64,000 nucleotides of DNA from a bacterium (GCA_027310575.1 DAIDAO010000052.1:1-64000), one strand, 5' to 3'. Shown: positions 32,259 through 40,527, numbered from the stretch's first letter. The notes: generated by a model not told the origin, from the letters alone. Made by a program: numbers and translations.

Positions 32259-32741
32259 CTATACCCGCTTCTTCGTCATGAACCAGGTCCCCATGCCCTT
32301 GGCGCAGAGGCGGCCGTCCGCGTCCCTGATCTCCCCCTCGGCCACGGCCACGGTGTCCCCTGCCCTCACCACCTTGCCCGTAGCCCTGAACGGGCCTTTC
32401 TTCAGGGGCTCGAGGAAGTTGATCTTGAGCTCCATCGTGACCTGGTCCACTCCTGGGTTGATGGTCATCACCGCTATGCCGCAGGCGTTGTCCAGCGTGT
32501 ACATGACGATGCCGCCGTGCACCATGTCGCCTCGCCTCGAGATGGGCTTGCTGAACGGGAAGGTCAGCTCCGCTTCGCCCTCGCCGACCCTCAGCACCTT
32601 GTAGCCCACGGTCTGGAAGAGCTCGCTGTCCCAGATGAGCGCGGCCTGGAGCTCGGCTTCGACGTCGGATCCTCCCTCCTTCGCCCTGGCGAAGAGGGCC
32701 CTGAAGCTCCCCGCCTGGTCAAGGAGGTCCTCGAAGGTCAC
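32259..32741 (-). CDS. Hotdog-fold thioesterase, PaaI type
   Basis: The 160-residue protein carries the hotdog thioesterase core DMVHGGIVMYTLDNACGIAV, with the conserved HGG loop, followed by TMELKINFLEPLKKGPF and GKVVRAGDTVAVAEGEIRD, as in PaaI-type acyl-CoA thioesterases. GTG 32741 is 28 bases from the TATA box shared with the hemerythrin-like gene; the longer frame would extend through that promoter. Confidence 0.85.
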   Translation of the reverse strand: MTFEDLLDQAGSFRALFARAKEGGSDVEAELQAALIWDSELFQTVGYKVLRVGEGEAELTFPFSKPISRRGDMVHGGIVMYTLDNACGIAVMTINPGVDQVTMELKINFLEPLKKGPFRATGKVVRAGDTVAVAEGEIRDADGRLCAKGMGTWFMTKKRV

Positions 32742-32765
32742 GAGGCCCGGGCGCCTTCGAAGGAT

Positions 32766-32772
32766 GTATAAC
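32766..32772. promoter_or_regulatory. Shared TATA box for thioesterase and hemerythrin-like genes
   Basis: GTATAAC lies 28 bases from the minus-strand GTG 32741 and 27 bases from the plus-strand ATG 32796, and is the only TATA-like site in the 54-base gap. Confidence 0.5.
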
Positions 32773-32795
32773 CGTTGCACAGGCAGGCAGCGGCA

Positions 32796-33239
32796 ATGGC
32801 CAACCCATCAGAGGAGAGATACGCACCGAGGAGCATGGGCCTCGACGCGCTGATCAGGGTCCTTGTGGAGGAGCACGGAGTCATGCGCAAGGGGCTGGAG
32901 AGGGCAAGGGAGGCGGCGGGGCGCGGGGACTTCGATGGCGTGCGGGCCGAGTTGCGAACCGTGGACCCGGTCTTCAGACAGCACATCGCAGACGAAGAAG
33001 CGACAGTCCTGAGGCTGCTGATTAAGCAGCTCGGGACGAAGGGCGCCGCAGACGAGATAAGGGTGTTCCAGCAGCATAGGCCGATGTACCAGCTCATGAA
33101 GAAGGTGAGCGAGCTTGCCTCGATGTCCCCGGCCGAACTCCGGGCGAACCAGGCCGAGCTGAACTCGCTCTTCGAGTTGCACACGAAGGCGGAAGAGACC
33201 AAGGTGTTCCCCAGGGCGGCGGAGCTCGGCAGGCAGTAG
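32796..33239 (+). CDS. Hemerythrin-like (HHE) domain protein
   Basis: The 147-residue, all-helical protein has histidines and acids in the four-helix hemerythrin pattern: LVEEHGVMRKGLE, FRQHIADEEATVLRLL, FQQHRPMYQLM and LFELHTKAEETKVFPRA. These fit a di-iron site used for oxygen or NO sensing, or iron storage. ATG 32796 is chosen over the longer frame because it lies 27 bases from the shared TATA box. Confidence 0.85.
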   Translation: MANPSEERYAPRSMGLDALIRVLVEEHGVMRKGLERAREAAGRGDFDGVRAELRTVDPVFRQHIADEEATVLRLLIKQLGTKGAADEIRVFQQHRPMYQLMKKVSELASMSPAELRANQAELNSLFELHTKAEETKVFPRAAELGRQ

Positions 33240-33252
33240 GCGCCCTTCAGAG

Positions 33253-33807
33253 CTAGCCCGCCCTGGACGCAACCAGCAGGAGCCACACGGCTGTCATTCC
33301 CGACGTCACCGACTCCTGTATCGCGACCCCGTGCCAGGGCCAGGTGACGAACCATATCAGCGCGGAGAGGATCCCGAAGGCCAGTGCGAGGGCGCCGATC
33401 CGGGGGGAGCCGAGGGGCCACGAGACGTAGCTGTAGGACAGCATGGTGACCACTATCATGAAGAAGAAGACCTCAGAGACGGCTCCGTGGATGCCCCCGG
33501 TGTTCTCGGAGAAGATGCCCACAAGCGCGAGGTCCGCTGCGGCTGCCATCAGTGGCGCGGTCCACACGTACGTCCTGCGGTCCCGGGCCTTGACGGAGAT
33601 CAGTGCAGCGTAGGCGAAGATGAGGAACCCAGCGATTTCCAGTCCGGCGTCGTATACATATCCCACAGCGCCATTGGTCACGGTGTTCCCGAGGTCGCTC
33701 AGTGCGTTGTCGTAGAGGTTGAACCAAGGCGAGAGCGCTATGGATGCGAGGATGAACGGGTAGGCGGCGAGTGCGGCCGTAACGCCGAGCGCCCGCAGCT
33801 TCCTCAA
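33253..33807 (-). CDS. DUF998 family membrane protein
   Basis: About 184 residues with six predicted helices and the DUF998 hallmarks ALSPWFNLYDNALSDLGN near the first helix and IFSENTGGIHGAVSEVFFF in the middle. Function of the family is unknown. The frame is open far upstream, but that part is antisense to the ABC gene; TTG 33807 lies after a TATA-like box on the minus strand (CCAATAAACTC, 33864-33872). Confidence 0.75.
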   Translation of the reverse strand: MRKLRALGVTAALAAYPFILASIALSPWFNLYDNALSDLGNTVTNGAVGYVYDAGLEIAGFLIFAYAALISVKARDRRTYVWTAPLMAAAADLALVGIFSENTGGIHGAVSEVFFFMIVVTMLSYSYVSWPLGSPRIGALALAFGILSALIWFVTWPWHGVAIQESVTSGMTAVWLLLVASRAG

Positions 33808-33937
33808 CGGGGCAAGAACACCCCTGCCCCAGCGAAGTCCAACAGGAGCTGGTTCGGGACAGAGTTTATTGGCCTTTGCACGCGGGCATCGACGCGTCCA
33901 TTGCAGCCCGACGTCACAGGAGACCTGGAGAACTAGC

Positions 33938-34861
33938 TTGATAGAGACGGAGAACCTCACCAAGAAGTTCGGCGATCTCGTCGCGGTCGACGGGGTGTCG
34001 TTCAGCGTGAGCGAGGGCGAGGTCTTCGGGTTCCTTGGGCCCAACGGCGCAGGAAAGACGACGACAGTCAGGATACTATGCTGCCTGATCTCGAAGACGA
34101 GCGGCGGAGCACGGATCGGCGGCTACGACGTGAGCGACGAAGCAGATTCGTTGAAGATCAGGAAGATGATAGGGTTGGTCCCAGACAACGTCGGTCTGTA
34201 CGAGGCGCTCAGCGCATACAAGAACCTCGACTTCTACGGGAGGCTCTACGGCTGTCCTGAGGCGCAAAGGAAGGAGAACATCCGCCGCTTCCTCACCATG
34301 CTCGGCCTCTGGGAGAAGAAGGACGTCGCAACAGGCACCTTCTCGAAGGGGATGAAGCAGAAGCTGGCCATAGCCAGGGCGCTGGTCCACGACCCCCAAG
34401 TGCTCTTCATGGACGAGCCGACGGCGAACCTCGACCCCGAGTCGTCAAAGACGGTCAGGGACTTCATCCTGGAGCTGAGAAAGGAGAAGAGGACCATCTT
34501 CCTGAACACCCACAACCTGGACGAGGCGCAGAGGGTCTGTGACAGAATCGCAATCCTGAACACGAAGCTGATGGCCACGGGGACCCCGGAAGAGCTCGAG
34601 CGGATGGTCGGAGCCAGGAGAGCAGTGATCAGGCTGGAGGAGCCGAGCCAGACGGTCCTGGCTGCCCTGAAGAAGAGATTCCCGGATGTCGATGTCACCG
34701 CAGACGGAACAAGCCTGACCGTCGAGGCCACGGACCCAGAGAAGCAGACGCCCGACATCGTGGAGGCGGTCGTCAGGGCCGGCGGGCGCGTCCAGTTCGC
34801 AGGGGTGGTAGGGTCGACCCTCGAAGACACCTACCTGAAACTCGTGAGGCGCGACGCATGA
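33938..34861 (+). CDS. ABC exporter ATPase
   Basis: The 307-residue ATPase has Walker A GPNGAGKTTT, Q-loop GLVPDNVGLYEALSAYKNL, signature FSKGMKQKLAIARAL (FSKG in place of LSGG) and Walker B VLFMDEPTANLD, then a DrrA/NatA-type C-terminal region of about 80 residues. It pairs with the ABC-2 permease that overlaps its end (ATGA). TTG 33938 begins the domain. Confidence 0.9.
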   Translation: MIETENLTKKFGDLVAVDGVSFSVSEGEVFGFLGPNGAGKTTTVRILCCLISKTSGGARIGGYDVSDEADSLKIRKMIGLVPDNVGLYEALSAYKNLDFYGRLYGCPEAQRKENIRRFLTMLGLWEKKDVATGTFSKGMKQKLAIARALVHDPQVLFMDEPTANLDPESSKTVRDFILELRKEKRTIFLNTHNLDEAQRVCDRIAILNTKLMATGTPEELERMVGARRAVIRLEEPSQTVLAALKKRFPDVDVTADGTSLTVEATDPEKQTPDIVEAVVRAGGRVQFAGVVGSTLEDTYLKLVRRDA

Positions 34862-35592
34862 GGCTCTCGCAGTGCTGGATAGTGGCGTCGAAGGACCTCG
34901 CGACGATCACGAAGAGGAGGAACATCCTCTACTCCACGTTCGTCGTCCCCTTCATAATCGCGTTCATGTTCCCCCTCCTGATACGGTACATAATCGAGAA
35001 GGGGACAGCCGCGTCCGCGCTCTCCTACCTTCTGCCGTCGTTCGAGTTCTTCTTCTTTATCCTCGCGGGGCTGATCCCGTCCACCATAGCGTCCTACAGC
35101 ATTGTCGGGGAGAAGGTCGAGAAGAGCCTGGAGCCGCTCCTCGCGACACCGACCACGGACAGCGAGATCCTGGTGGGAAAGAGCATCGCTGCCATCCTCC
35201 CGGCGCTTGGAGCCATTCTGAGCGCCTCGGTGGTCTTCATGGGCCTGACGGACGCTGTGACGGCTGGCAAGCTGGGATACTACTATTTTCCCAACTGGGG
35301 GGCGGCGCTCGTCTTCCTTCTCCTGGTACCCCTCGGGACCGTGATGAGCGTTGAATGGAGCGTGCTGATCTCCTCGAGGGTCAGCGACGTGAGGATCGCG
35401 CAGCAGCTGGGGTCGCTGCTGATACTCCCCTTCGCAGGGATCTACGTCGCGGGCGAGCTCAACCTGGTGCAGCTCGGCGACACCGGCACCCTCCTCATCA
35501 TCGCCGGTGCCCTCGCCCTCGTCGATCTGCTCTTTCTATATGTGGTCCAGGCGGCGTTCCGCAGGGAAGAGATACTGACCAGGTGGAAGTAG
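34858..35592 (+). CDS. ABC-2 type exporter permease
   Basis: The 244-residue protein has six predicted helices in the ABC-2 arrangement: a cytoplasmic start (KDLATITKRRNILYSTFVVP), a membrane pair, then SYSIVGEKVEKSLEPLLATP, the coupling segment typical of NatB/ABC-2 permeases. ATG 34858 overlaps the ATPase stop. The exported substrate, drug, lipid or sodium, is unknown. Confidence 0.88.
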   Translation: MRLSQCWIVASKDLATITKRRNILYSTFVVPFIIAFMFPLLIRYIIEKGTAASALSYLLPSFEFFFFILAGLIPSTIASYSIVGEKVEKSLEPLLATPTTDSEILVGKSIAAILPALGAILSASVVFMGLTDAVTAGKLGYYYFPNWGAALVFLLLVPLGTVMSVEWSVLISSRVSDVRIAQQLGSLLILPFAGIYVAGELNLVQLGDTGTLLIIAGALALVDLLFLYVVQAAFRREEILTRWK

Positions 35593-35642
35593 GGGCCGGT
35601 CCCGTAGACCTCGTTGCCAGGGGGTGAAGAGACGCGAAGGGT

Positions 35643-35786
35643 ATGAAGCTCAGGTTCCTGCTGATGGGAAGCATCATCTCTGTCATAGGGCTCACTCTGC
35701 TCGCGACCAGAGGCGTCGAACCCAACTACGGCGGGCTGCTCCTCGTGGGTATAGCGCTGCTCGTGCTCGGGCTGCTCTGGAAGTAG
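35643..35786 (+). CDS. 47-residue two-helix membrane protein
   Basis: From ATG 35643 the frame gives MKLRFLLMGSIISVIGLTLL, a short loop (ATRGVEPNYGG) and a second helix LLLVGIALLVLGLLW with a final Lys. It follows the ABC exporter on the same strand by 50 bases. The two helices and Gly/Leu composition are typical of real small membrane proteins; no family is recognised. Confidence 0.55.
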   Translation: MKLRFLLMGSIISVIGLTLLATRGVEPNYGGLLLVGIALLVLGLLWK

Positions 35787-35901
35787 GCGAGACACCCCCC
35801 GCCAGGGGCCGAGCCATCGACGACGGCCCGACCAGCGTCAGACCCGAGAGCCAGGCTAGGCGTATAAGCCGAGGGAGAATCACCCCCGGCAGCGGAGAAG
35901 C

Positions 35902-36051
35902 ATGCTTCCGAGGTGCGAATGGTGCGGGCAGCCTGCATCGAGGACGAACCCGGCGCTCTGCGCTGAGTGCTACTACAAGTACTGGGAGAAGACGGCCTTC
36001 TTCGGCTCCTCCGAAGTACTCCCCGAGTACTCGTCTCTGACGAGGCCCTGA
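35902..36051 (+). CDS. 49-residue zinc-knuckle protein
   Basis: The frame from ATG 35902 gives MLPRCEWCGQPASRTNPALC followed by AECYYKYWEKT, with Cys5-x2-Cys8 and Cys20-x2-Cys23, a complete four-cysteine zinc site in a very short protein. A TATA-like GCGTATAAG (about 35861-35869) lies about 37 bases upstream. Function unknown. Confidence 0.6.
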   Translation: MLPRCEWCGQPASRTNPALCAECYYKYWEKTAFFGSSEVLPEYSSLTRP

Positions 36052-36176
36052 CCCTGCAGACCGCGTCCGCGACGCAGGCCCACTATAGAGTATTCCACTG
36101 GGACTATCAGAGGAAGGCCGACTGCGCAAAGGTAATTCGACACCAGTGACAGAGCGGTCCCGAAGACACAGAGAAA

Positions 36177-36365
36177 TTGGCCCTCCAGGTCATCCATGTA
36201 TGCGCCGGCTTCCTCAGGAGGAGAGGCACCCACTGCGCGAACTGCGGGCACCCAAGGAAGAAGCATGCAGAAGCGCCATTAAACAGCGCTGGGTACTGCA
36301 GGGAGTGCGTGAAGCTGTGGAGGTCAAGCCAGAGGGAGGCCGCAAGGAGGAGCCTCCTCTACTAG
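36177..36365 (+). CDS. 62-residue zinc-knuckle protein
   Basis: From TTG 36177 the frame gives a protein with THCANCGHPRKKH and GYCRECVKLWRSS, two CxxC pairs (residues about 20-23 and 41-44) that could hold one zinc, and a basic C-terminus. It is the second small four-cysteine protein in 500 bases. No family is recognised and the start is uncertain. Confidence 0.5.
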   Translation: MALQVIHVCAGFLRRRGTHCANCGHPRKKHAEAPLNSAGYCRECVKLWRSSQREAARRSLLY

Positions 36366-36381
36366 ACCGGACGGGGCAGGA

Positions 36382-36663
36382 CTACAGCCTCAGCCCGAGT
36401 GGCCTGGTGTACTCAGCGAAGGTCTTGTACTCCGCGAGGTAGCGGTAGCCGTCGTCCGTCAGCGTATACCTCGTCTTCCTGCCTTCATTCAGCTCTACGA
36501 GAAGTCCGACCCGGACCAACTCCTGGAGTATGTCGGCGGCCCTCGAGTAGGAAACGTTCGCCTTCCTTATCATAGTCCCGATGCCTACGCCTTCCCCGTC
36601 GTCGGAGTGCAAGGCCGCCCCCAAGAGGTCAGCGACGATCCCCTCTCTGGTCCGATATCGCAA
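36382..36663 (-). CDS. Winged-helix regulator
   Basis: The 93-residue protein is a winged helix: TREGIVADLLGAALHS, IGTMIRKANVSYSRAADIL (recognition helix) and ELNEGRKTRYTLTDDGYRYL (wing). This architecture is common among thaumarchaeal and crenarchaeal regulators. TTG 36663 lies about 30 bases from a TATA-like TCCTAAGAA (36690-36698), so the message is probably leaderless. Targets unknown. Confidence 0.75.
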   Translation of the reverse strand: MRYRTREGIVADLLGAALHSDDGEGVGIGTMIRKANVSYSRAADILQELVRVGLLVELNEGRKTRYTLTDDGYRYLAEYKTFAEYTRPLGLRL

Positions 36664-36886
36664 CCCGACCAGCCGTCGCTGCGCTGGTTCTTAGGACTAG
36701 TTACCAGAACGGCCTGATTTCGGCACACGACGAGTTTCGGAAGGCGCCCTCCGGAAGAATCGGAGGAGATTCAATCGGGGCTTGTCGGCGAAGTCGGCCG
36801 AACGGCCTCGAACAATCCAATGTCGCGCGCAGCCCATTTCGTCCTAGCATCCGCTAGACTGGAGGAAAAGGGAAGAAGGCGAAGCC
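36664..36886. other. Gap between regulator gene and EF-1A gene
   Basis: No credible gene is visible in these 223 bases. They hold the regulator promoter, an imperfect 22-base palindrome at 36735-36756 and a short GGCC-GAAC-GGCC hairpin at about 36796-36807. Confidence 0.4.
36735..36756. repeat. Imperfect 22-base palindrome, possible operator
   Basis: TTTCGGAAGGCGCCCTCCGG and the next two bases are symmetric around GGC|GCC with one mismatch and one G-U equivalent per half. It lies about 40 bases upstream of the regulator's TATA box, a position suited to activator binding. Confidence 0.3.
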
Positions 36887-38215
36887 CTACGCCTTGGCGG
36901 CTACTTTCTTCTCGACCGAGCCCTTCTGGGTTACTTCTTGGATGATACCAGCAGCCACGGTCGATCCCGAGTCACGAAGGGCGAAGCGCCCAAGCTCCGG
37001 ATACTCCTTGAATGTCTCGGCCACGATCGGCCTCAACGGGCTGATCTTGACGATAGCGGAGTCCCCAGTCTTGAGGGTCTTCGGCTTCTCTTCGGTGGGC
37101 TGGCCTGTCCTCGGGTCGATCTTGGCGATGAGCTCGCTGATTGTCGCAGCCGTCTGCGAGGTCGCCAGATGGAGCACGGGCGTGTACCCTGCAGCGATCG
37201 CCGTCGGGTGGAAGACCACGATGATCTGAGCCCGGAACTCCTTCGCTATCGTAGGGGGAGCGTTGGATGGCCCCAGCACAGAACCGCGCTTGAAGTCGCC
37301 CTTGGCCACTCCCCTCAAGTTGAACCCGATGTTGTCCCCTGCCATGGCTTCCTGCATCTGGGTGTGGTGAGTCTCGATGGACTTCACCTCAGCCGTGAGC
37401 CCTTCTGGCATGATCGACACGCTGTCCCCGACCTTGATCTTGCCTGTCTCGACCCTGCCGACCGGGACGGTGCCGACGCCCGTGATGGTGTAGACGTCCT
37501 GCACGGGGAGCCTGAGAGGCTTGTCTATGGGCTTCGGCGGCTCGACGAACTCGTCCAGCGCCTGGAGGAGGGTCGGCCCCTTGTACCAGGGCATGTTGGT
37601 CGACGGCTTGATCAGGTTCTCGCCCGTCCAACCGGAGACCGGGATGAAGCGTATCTTCGTCACGTTGTACCCGACCGTCTTCAGCAGGTTCTCGATGTCC
37701 TGCTTCGCCTCGTTGTAGCGCTGCTCTGAATACTTGACGGTCTGGTCGTCCATCTTGTTGACGCAGACCACCATCTGGGAAACGCCGAGCGTCCTCAGTA
37801 GGAAGGCGTGCTCCCTCGCCTGTCCGCCTGAAGCGAGCGCCGCGTCTGCCTCCCCCTTCTTCGCAGAAACAACCAGGACGGATGCGTCTGCCTCGGAGGC
37901 GCCGGTGATCATGTTCTTGATGAAGTCCTTGTGTCCGGGCGCGTCGATGAGCGTGTAGAAGTACTTCGGCGTCTCGAACCTCTGGAACGCGAGGTCGATG
38001 GTGACACCGCGCTCCCTCTCGTCCTTCAGCTGGTCCAGCACCCAGGCGTACTTGAAAGAGTCGCCGGCGCCGGTCTTCTCCGACTCCTTCGCGAACTCCT
38101 CTATCATCCTGTTGTCGACGACGCCTAGGTCGAACAGGAAGTGCCCCATGGTCGTGGACTTGCCGTTGTCCACATGGCCGGTTACAATCAGGTTCAGGTG
38201 TGCCTTATTCGCCAT
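36887..38215 (-). CDS. tuf: Translation elongation factor EF-1 alpha
   Basis: The 442-residue GTPase has G1 GHVDNGKSTT, G3 DAPGHKDFIKNM, G4 NKMDD and two C-terminal beta-barrel domains (VGRVETGKIKVGDS, HPTAIAAGYTPVLH). It carries aminoacyl-tRNA to the ribosome. GHVDN instead of GHVDH in the P-loop is a form I associate with Thaumarchaeota. In many archaea tuf follows S7 and EF-2; here it stands about 9.4 kb from S7 with its own strong TATA box. Confidence 0.97.
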   Translation of the reverse strand: MANKAHLNLIVTGHVDNGKSTTMGHFLFDLGVVDNRMIEEFAKESEKTGAGDSFKYAWVLDQLKDERERGVTIDLAFQRFETPKYFYTLIDAPGHKDFIKNMITGASEADASVLVVSAKKGEADAALASGGQAREHAFLLRTLGVSQMVVCVNKMDDQTVKYSEQRYNEAKQDIENLLKTVGYNVTKIRFIPVSGWTGENLIKPSTNMPWYKGPTLLQALDEFVEPPKPIDKPLRLPVQDVYTITGVGTVPVGRVETGKIKVGDSVSIMPEGLTAEVKSIETHHTQMQEAMAGDNIGFNLRGVAKGDFKRGSVLGPSNAPPTIAKEFRAQIIVVFHPTAIAAGYTPVLHLATSQTAATISELIAKIDPRTGQPTEEKPKTLKTGDSAIVKISPLRPIVAETFKEYPELGRFALRDSGSTVAAGIIQEVTQKGSVEKKVAAKA

Positions 38216-38254
38216 ACTATGACAGTCCTTACGATGAAACGACCATGCCTGAGC

Positions 38255-38262
38255 GTATAAAA
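38255..38262 (-). promoter_or_regulatory. TATA box of the EF-1 alpha gene
   Basis: TTTTATA on the minus strand, inside CCCTTTTATACGC, is a near-consensus TATA box about 43 bases before the ATG at 38215; the leader would be about 15-20 bases. Confidence 0.6.
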
Positions 38263-38290
38263 GGGTTGCGAAGATGAAACGAGGTCGGAC

Positions 38291-39292
38291 CTAGCCCAAC
38301 CCGAGGCTGTTGATCAGCTGCCCGTTGTGCCCGTCCACGATGAGGACTATCTTCTTCCCGCCATGGTCGTACCTCGCGAACCAGATAGGCACATGAAGGA
38401 GTTCGGCCTCGCCGAGGTCGAGCTCCGTCCTGATCTGCTGGATCATATGGTACTGGCGGTGGGCCTTGTCCGACTGGAGCTGGTCCACCAGCGCCTTCGC
38501 CTGGTACTTGGCGTCGTCCTCTCCCACGTCCCCGTTCAGTATCGGAATGTGCTTTGGGAAGCTGCCGGCCGAGAAGAGCGCCCTGTCGTCGACGTCGAAC
38601 GCATAGTCGCGCGGCTGATACTCCGCCAGGGCCTTCATGGCGACGACCGGGAACTGGTAGAGGTTGTTGGCCTGGAACGCCTTTTGCTGGCTCCCCTGCC
38701 CGCGCGAGGTGCCGAGGAGGACCCCTGCCGCCATCGGGCCCGCGAAGCCTCCCCTCCCCCTCCCCCCGCTCATAGCGGCGCCGAGTATCCCGGCGATGGC
38801 CGCGGTCGCAGCCACCTGGCCTGCCTGCGCAGCCATGTCGCTTGCGACGATGGACGTGCGGGCTGAGACCGGGATGACCCAGTACGGGACGACGGTGAGC
38901 TTCAGCTCCTCGAGGGTTGAGCTGTCCTGGAGGTGCCTGCGGAGGAGGCCTACGATCATCATGTCGTGCATGCGAGCCAGGATCGCGTCCCTGTCAGGGA
39001 AGCCGATGGGGAGCATCGTGTGCTTCTGGACGCTCCTCCATCCCTCTGCCCCGAGCACGACGCTGGTTGAGCAGTACTCGCAGGTGATGACCATCTCCCC
39101 GAACTGAGGGGTGATGGGAGCGCCGCAGCTTGGGCACTTCAGCTGGGTGACGCCCACAGGCGCGAAGGGCTCTGCCCTGGCTTCTTTCTTCGGCGCCCCG
39201 GCGGTCGGAGGGGCGGCGGTCAGGCTCGACCCGCACTTCATGCAGAAGAGTGCCTCGTCCGGCAGCTGAGTGCCGCACTTATGGCAGAACAA
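38291..39292 (-). CDS. Multi-zinc-ribbon protein, unknown
   Basis: About 333 residues starting at TTG 39292 with LFCHKCGTQLPDEALFCMKC, a double zinc ribbon, a Pro/Ala linker, then a third ribbon CPSCGAPITPQ with CEYCSTSVVL. The long remainder includes an Ala/Gly-rich hydrophobic stretch (AATAAIAGILGAAMSGG) and an alpha/beta part ending LIVDGHNGQLINSLGLG. It may be a membrane-associated scaffold, but no family is named. TTG 39292 fits a TATA at 39328-39336; the longer frame has unlike composition. Confidence 0.7.
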   Translation of the reverse strand: MFCHKCGTQLPDEALFCMKCGSSLTAAPPTAGAPKKEARAEPFAPVGVTQLKCPSCGAPITPQFGEMVITCEYCSTSVVLGAEGWRSVQKHTMLPIGFPDRDAILARMHDMMIVGLLRRHLQDSSTLEELKLTVVPYWVIPVSARTSIVASDMAAQAGQVAATAAIAGILGAAMSGGRGRGGFAGPMAAGVLLGTSRGQGSQQKAFQANNLYQFPVVAMKALAEYQPRDYAFDVDDRALFSAGSFPKHIPILNGDVGEDDAKYQAKALVDQLQSDKAHRQYHMIQQIRTELDLGEAELLHVPIWFARYDHGGKKIVLIVDGHNGQLINSLGLG

Positions 39293-39453
39293 GAATCTCC
39301 CTCTTCTCGCAGCGGCGCGTCCGGGCGATTTAACATCGTCCGGCGTTTCCCACAGTTGAGAAAGCGGGGCCGATGCCGGCATCTGCGCCCCCATTCCCAC
39401 CGGCGGGAATCGTGCACATACCATAAATCCCCTCTCTCTTTGCCGCCTTGCGC

Positions 39454-39945
39454 ATGAGCAACCTCCGGGCCCTCGCGCTGCTTCTTGTGGTGGCGGGGGT
39501 GGCCACGGGAGCAGGAGCCTACGCATACTACTCCCAGGGAGGACAGGTGACGACGATGTCAGGGAGCCTGTTCGTCAGCGACGCGGGGCAGTCCCATGGG
39601 GGGTTCGAATACACTGCGAGCTACAACGTCACGCTCAGCGTCCGGGGAGGTCAGGGCACGATGACCGTGACCCAGTGGGTAGGGCTCGGGGACGTTCTGA
39701 CCACTCATGAATTCACGGTTACGAACTTCCAGAAGACGGGCACCAGCACGTCCATGGATGTGAGCGGCCAGCGCGTCGTGCTGCCGTTGTACGCGAGCGA
39801 CGACGTCTGGGACCACACGTACGACAACTACTACATCGCCTCCTGGGGGTCAAGCGCGCCTCCGAACGAGATAAGGGGGACCATCAGCCCAGCGGTCTTC
39901 CCAGGCGTCCCTGACGGATACTACGTCGAGATGAGGCTAGCATAG
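39454..39945 (+). CDS. Secreted or anchored beta-rich protein, unknown
   Basis: About 163 residues with a signal/anchor helix (LALLLVVAGVATGAGAYAYY) and a beta-rich domain with aromatic-rich turns (YASDDVWDHTYDNYYIASW). No cysteines in the mature part. No family recognised. ATG 39454 was chosen because TATA ACCATAAATC lies at about 39420-39430; TTG 39448 is also possible. Confidence 0.6.
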   Translation: MSNLRALALLLVVAGVATGAGAYAYYSQGGQVTTMSGSLFVSDAGQSHGGFEYTASYNVTLSVRGGQGTMTVTQWVGLGDVLTTHEFTVTNFQKTGTSTSMDVSGQRVVLPLYASDDVWDHTYDNYYIASWGSSAPPNEIRGTISPAVFPGVPDGYYVEMRLA

Positions 39946-39977
39946 CAGCGTGCCGGAGGAAGGGCGCATTCAGAACT

Positions 39978-40047
39978 GGGCGCCCATCGCAGCCTTTCCA
40001 TGCTCCGCTGCGGCGCCCGGTCGGCAACCCTAAGTAGCTAGGGTGCC
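39978..40047 (+). ncRNA. Candidate structured RNA, two adjacent hairpins
   Basis: The first hairpin pairs GGGCGC (39978-39983) with GCGCCC (40013-40018) and CGCAGC (39988-39993) with GCTGCG (40007-40012), with a one-sided four-base bulge and a 13-base loop. The second pairs GGC plus ACCCTA (40023-40032) with TAGGGT plus GCC (40039-40047), with a bulged A and a six-base loop. It lies 32 bases after the 39945 stop in a 179-base gap. A 3' structure of that message is equally possible; no known RNA family is recognised. Confidence 0.35.
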
Positions 40048-40124
40048 TTCGCATCAGGCGTTGGCGCGCCCGCGCAGACGTCCTTGGGCGTTATAGGCGC
40101 CTCGTCGCTCTAGAATGTCGAATC

Positions 40125-40466
40125 GTGCATGCACCCAGCATCCACCGTGTCCTGAGGGAGAGCGGAACGTTGCAGACGGCAGCCCTCTCGGATGAGACCG
40201 TTGTGGAGTCCATCCGCGCCCTTCTCGAGAAGAAGTTCGGAAGGACTTCGGCCAAGGCGATCGACTTCTACGCCGACGCCCACCTGGCGACTGCGAATCC
40301 TGAGGAGTACGCGAAGACCCTGCTCAGCATCTTCGGGGCCGGCGCCGAGCATCTTCTGGCTGCGATAATCGCCGGCCTCGGGGACGAGTTCGGCATGGAC
40401 GTCCACGAAGGGACGACGCTTGACGAGCTGATGGACGCCCTGATGCCAAAGCAGGGGGAGAAATAG
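40125..40466 (+). CDS. Small helical protein, unknown
   Basis: A 113-residue protein rich in helix-forming residues (DETVVESIRALLEKKFGRTS, EEYAKTLLSIFGAGAEHLL, TLDELMDALM). No family recognised. GTG 40125 lies about 32 bases from a TATA-like CGTTATAGG (40088-40096). The in-frame TTG 40170 starts the better-folded part and is an alternative. Confidence 0.6.
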   Translation: MHAPSIHRVLRESGTLQTAALSDETVVESIRALLEKKFGRTSAKAIDFYADAHLATANPEEYAKTLLSIFGAGAEHLLAAIIAGLGDEFGMDVHEGTTLDELMDALMPKQGEK

Positions 40467-40527
40467 AAAATGCGGGAGCGCGAGACGGGTCGAGCTTCCC
40501 GCTCTACGCTCTACGGTATGCTTCCGT

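Noticed and set aside
39946-40124. A possible tRNA in the hairpin-rich gap
   Set aside because: No TψC-loop consensus (GGTTCRAATCC) and no cloverleaf could be drawn; only two hairpins are supported.
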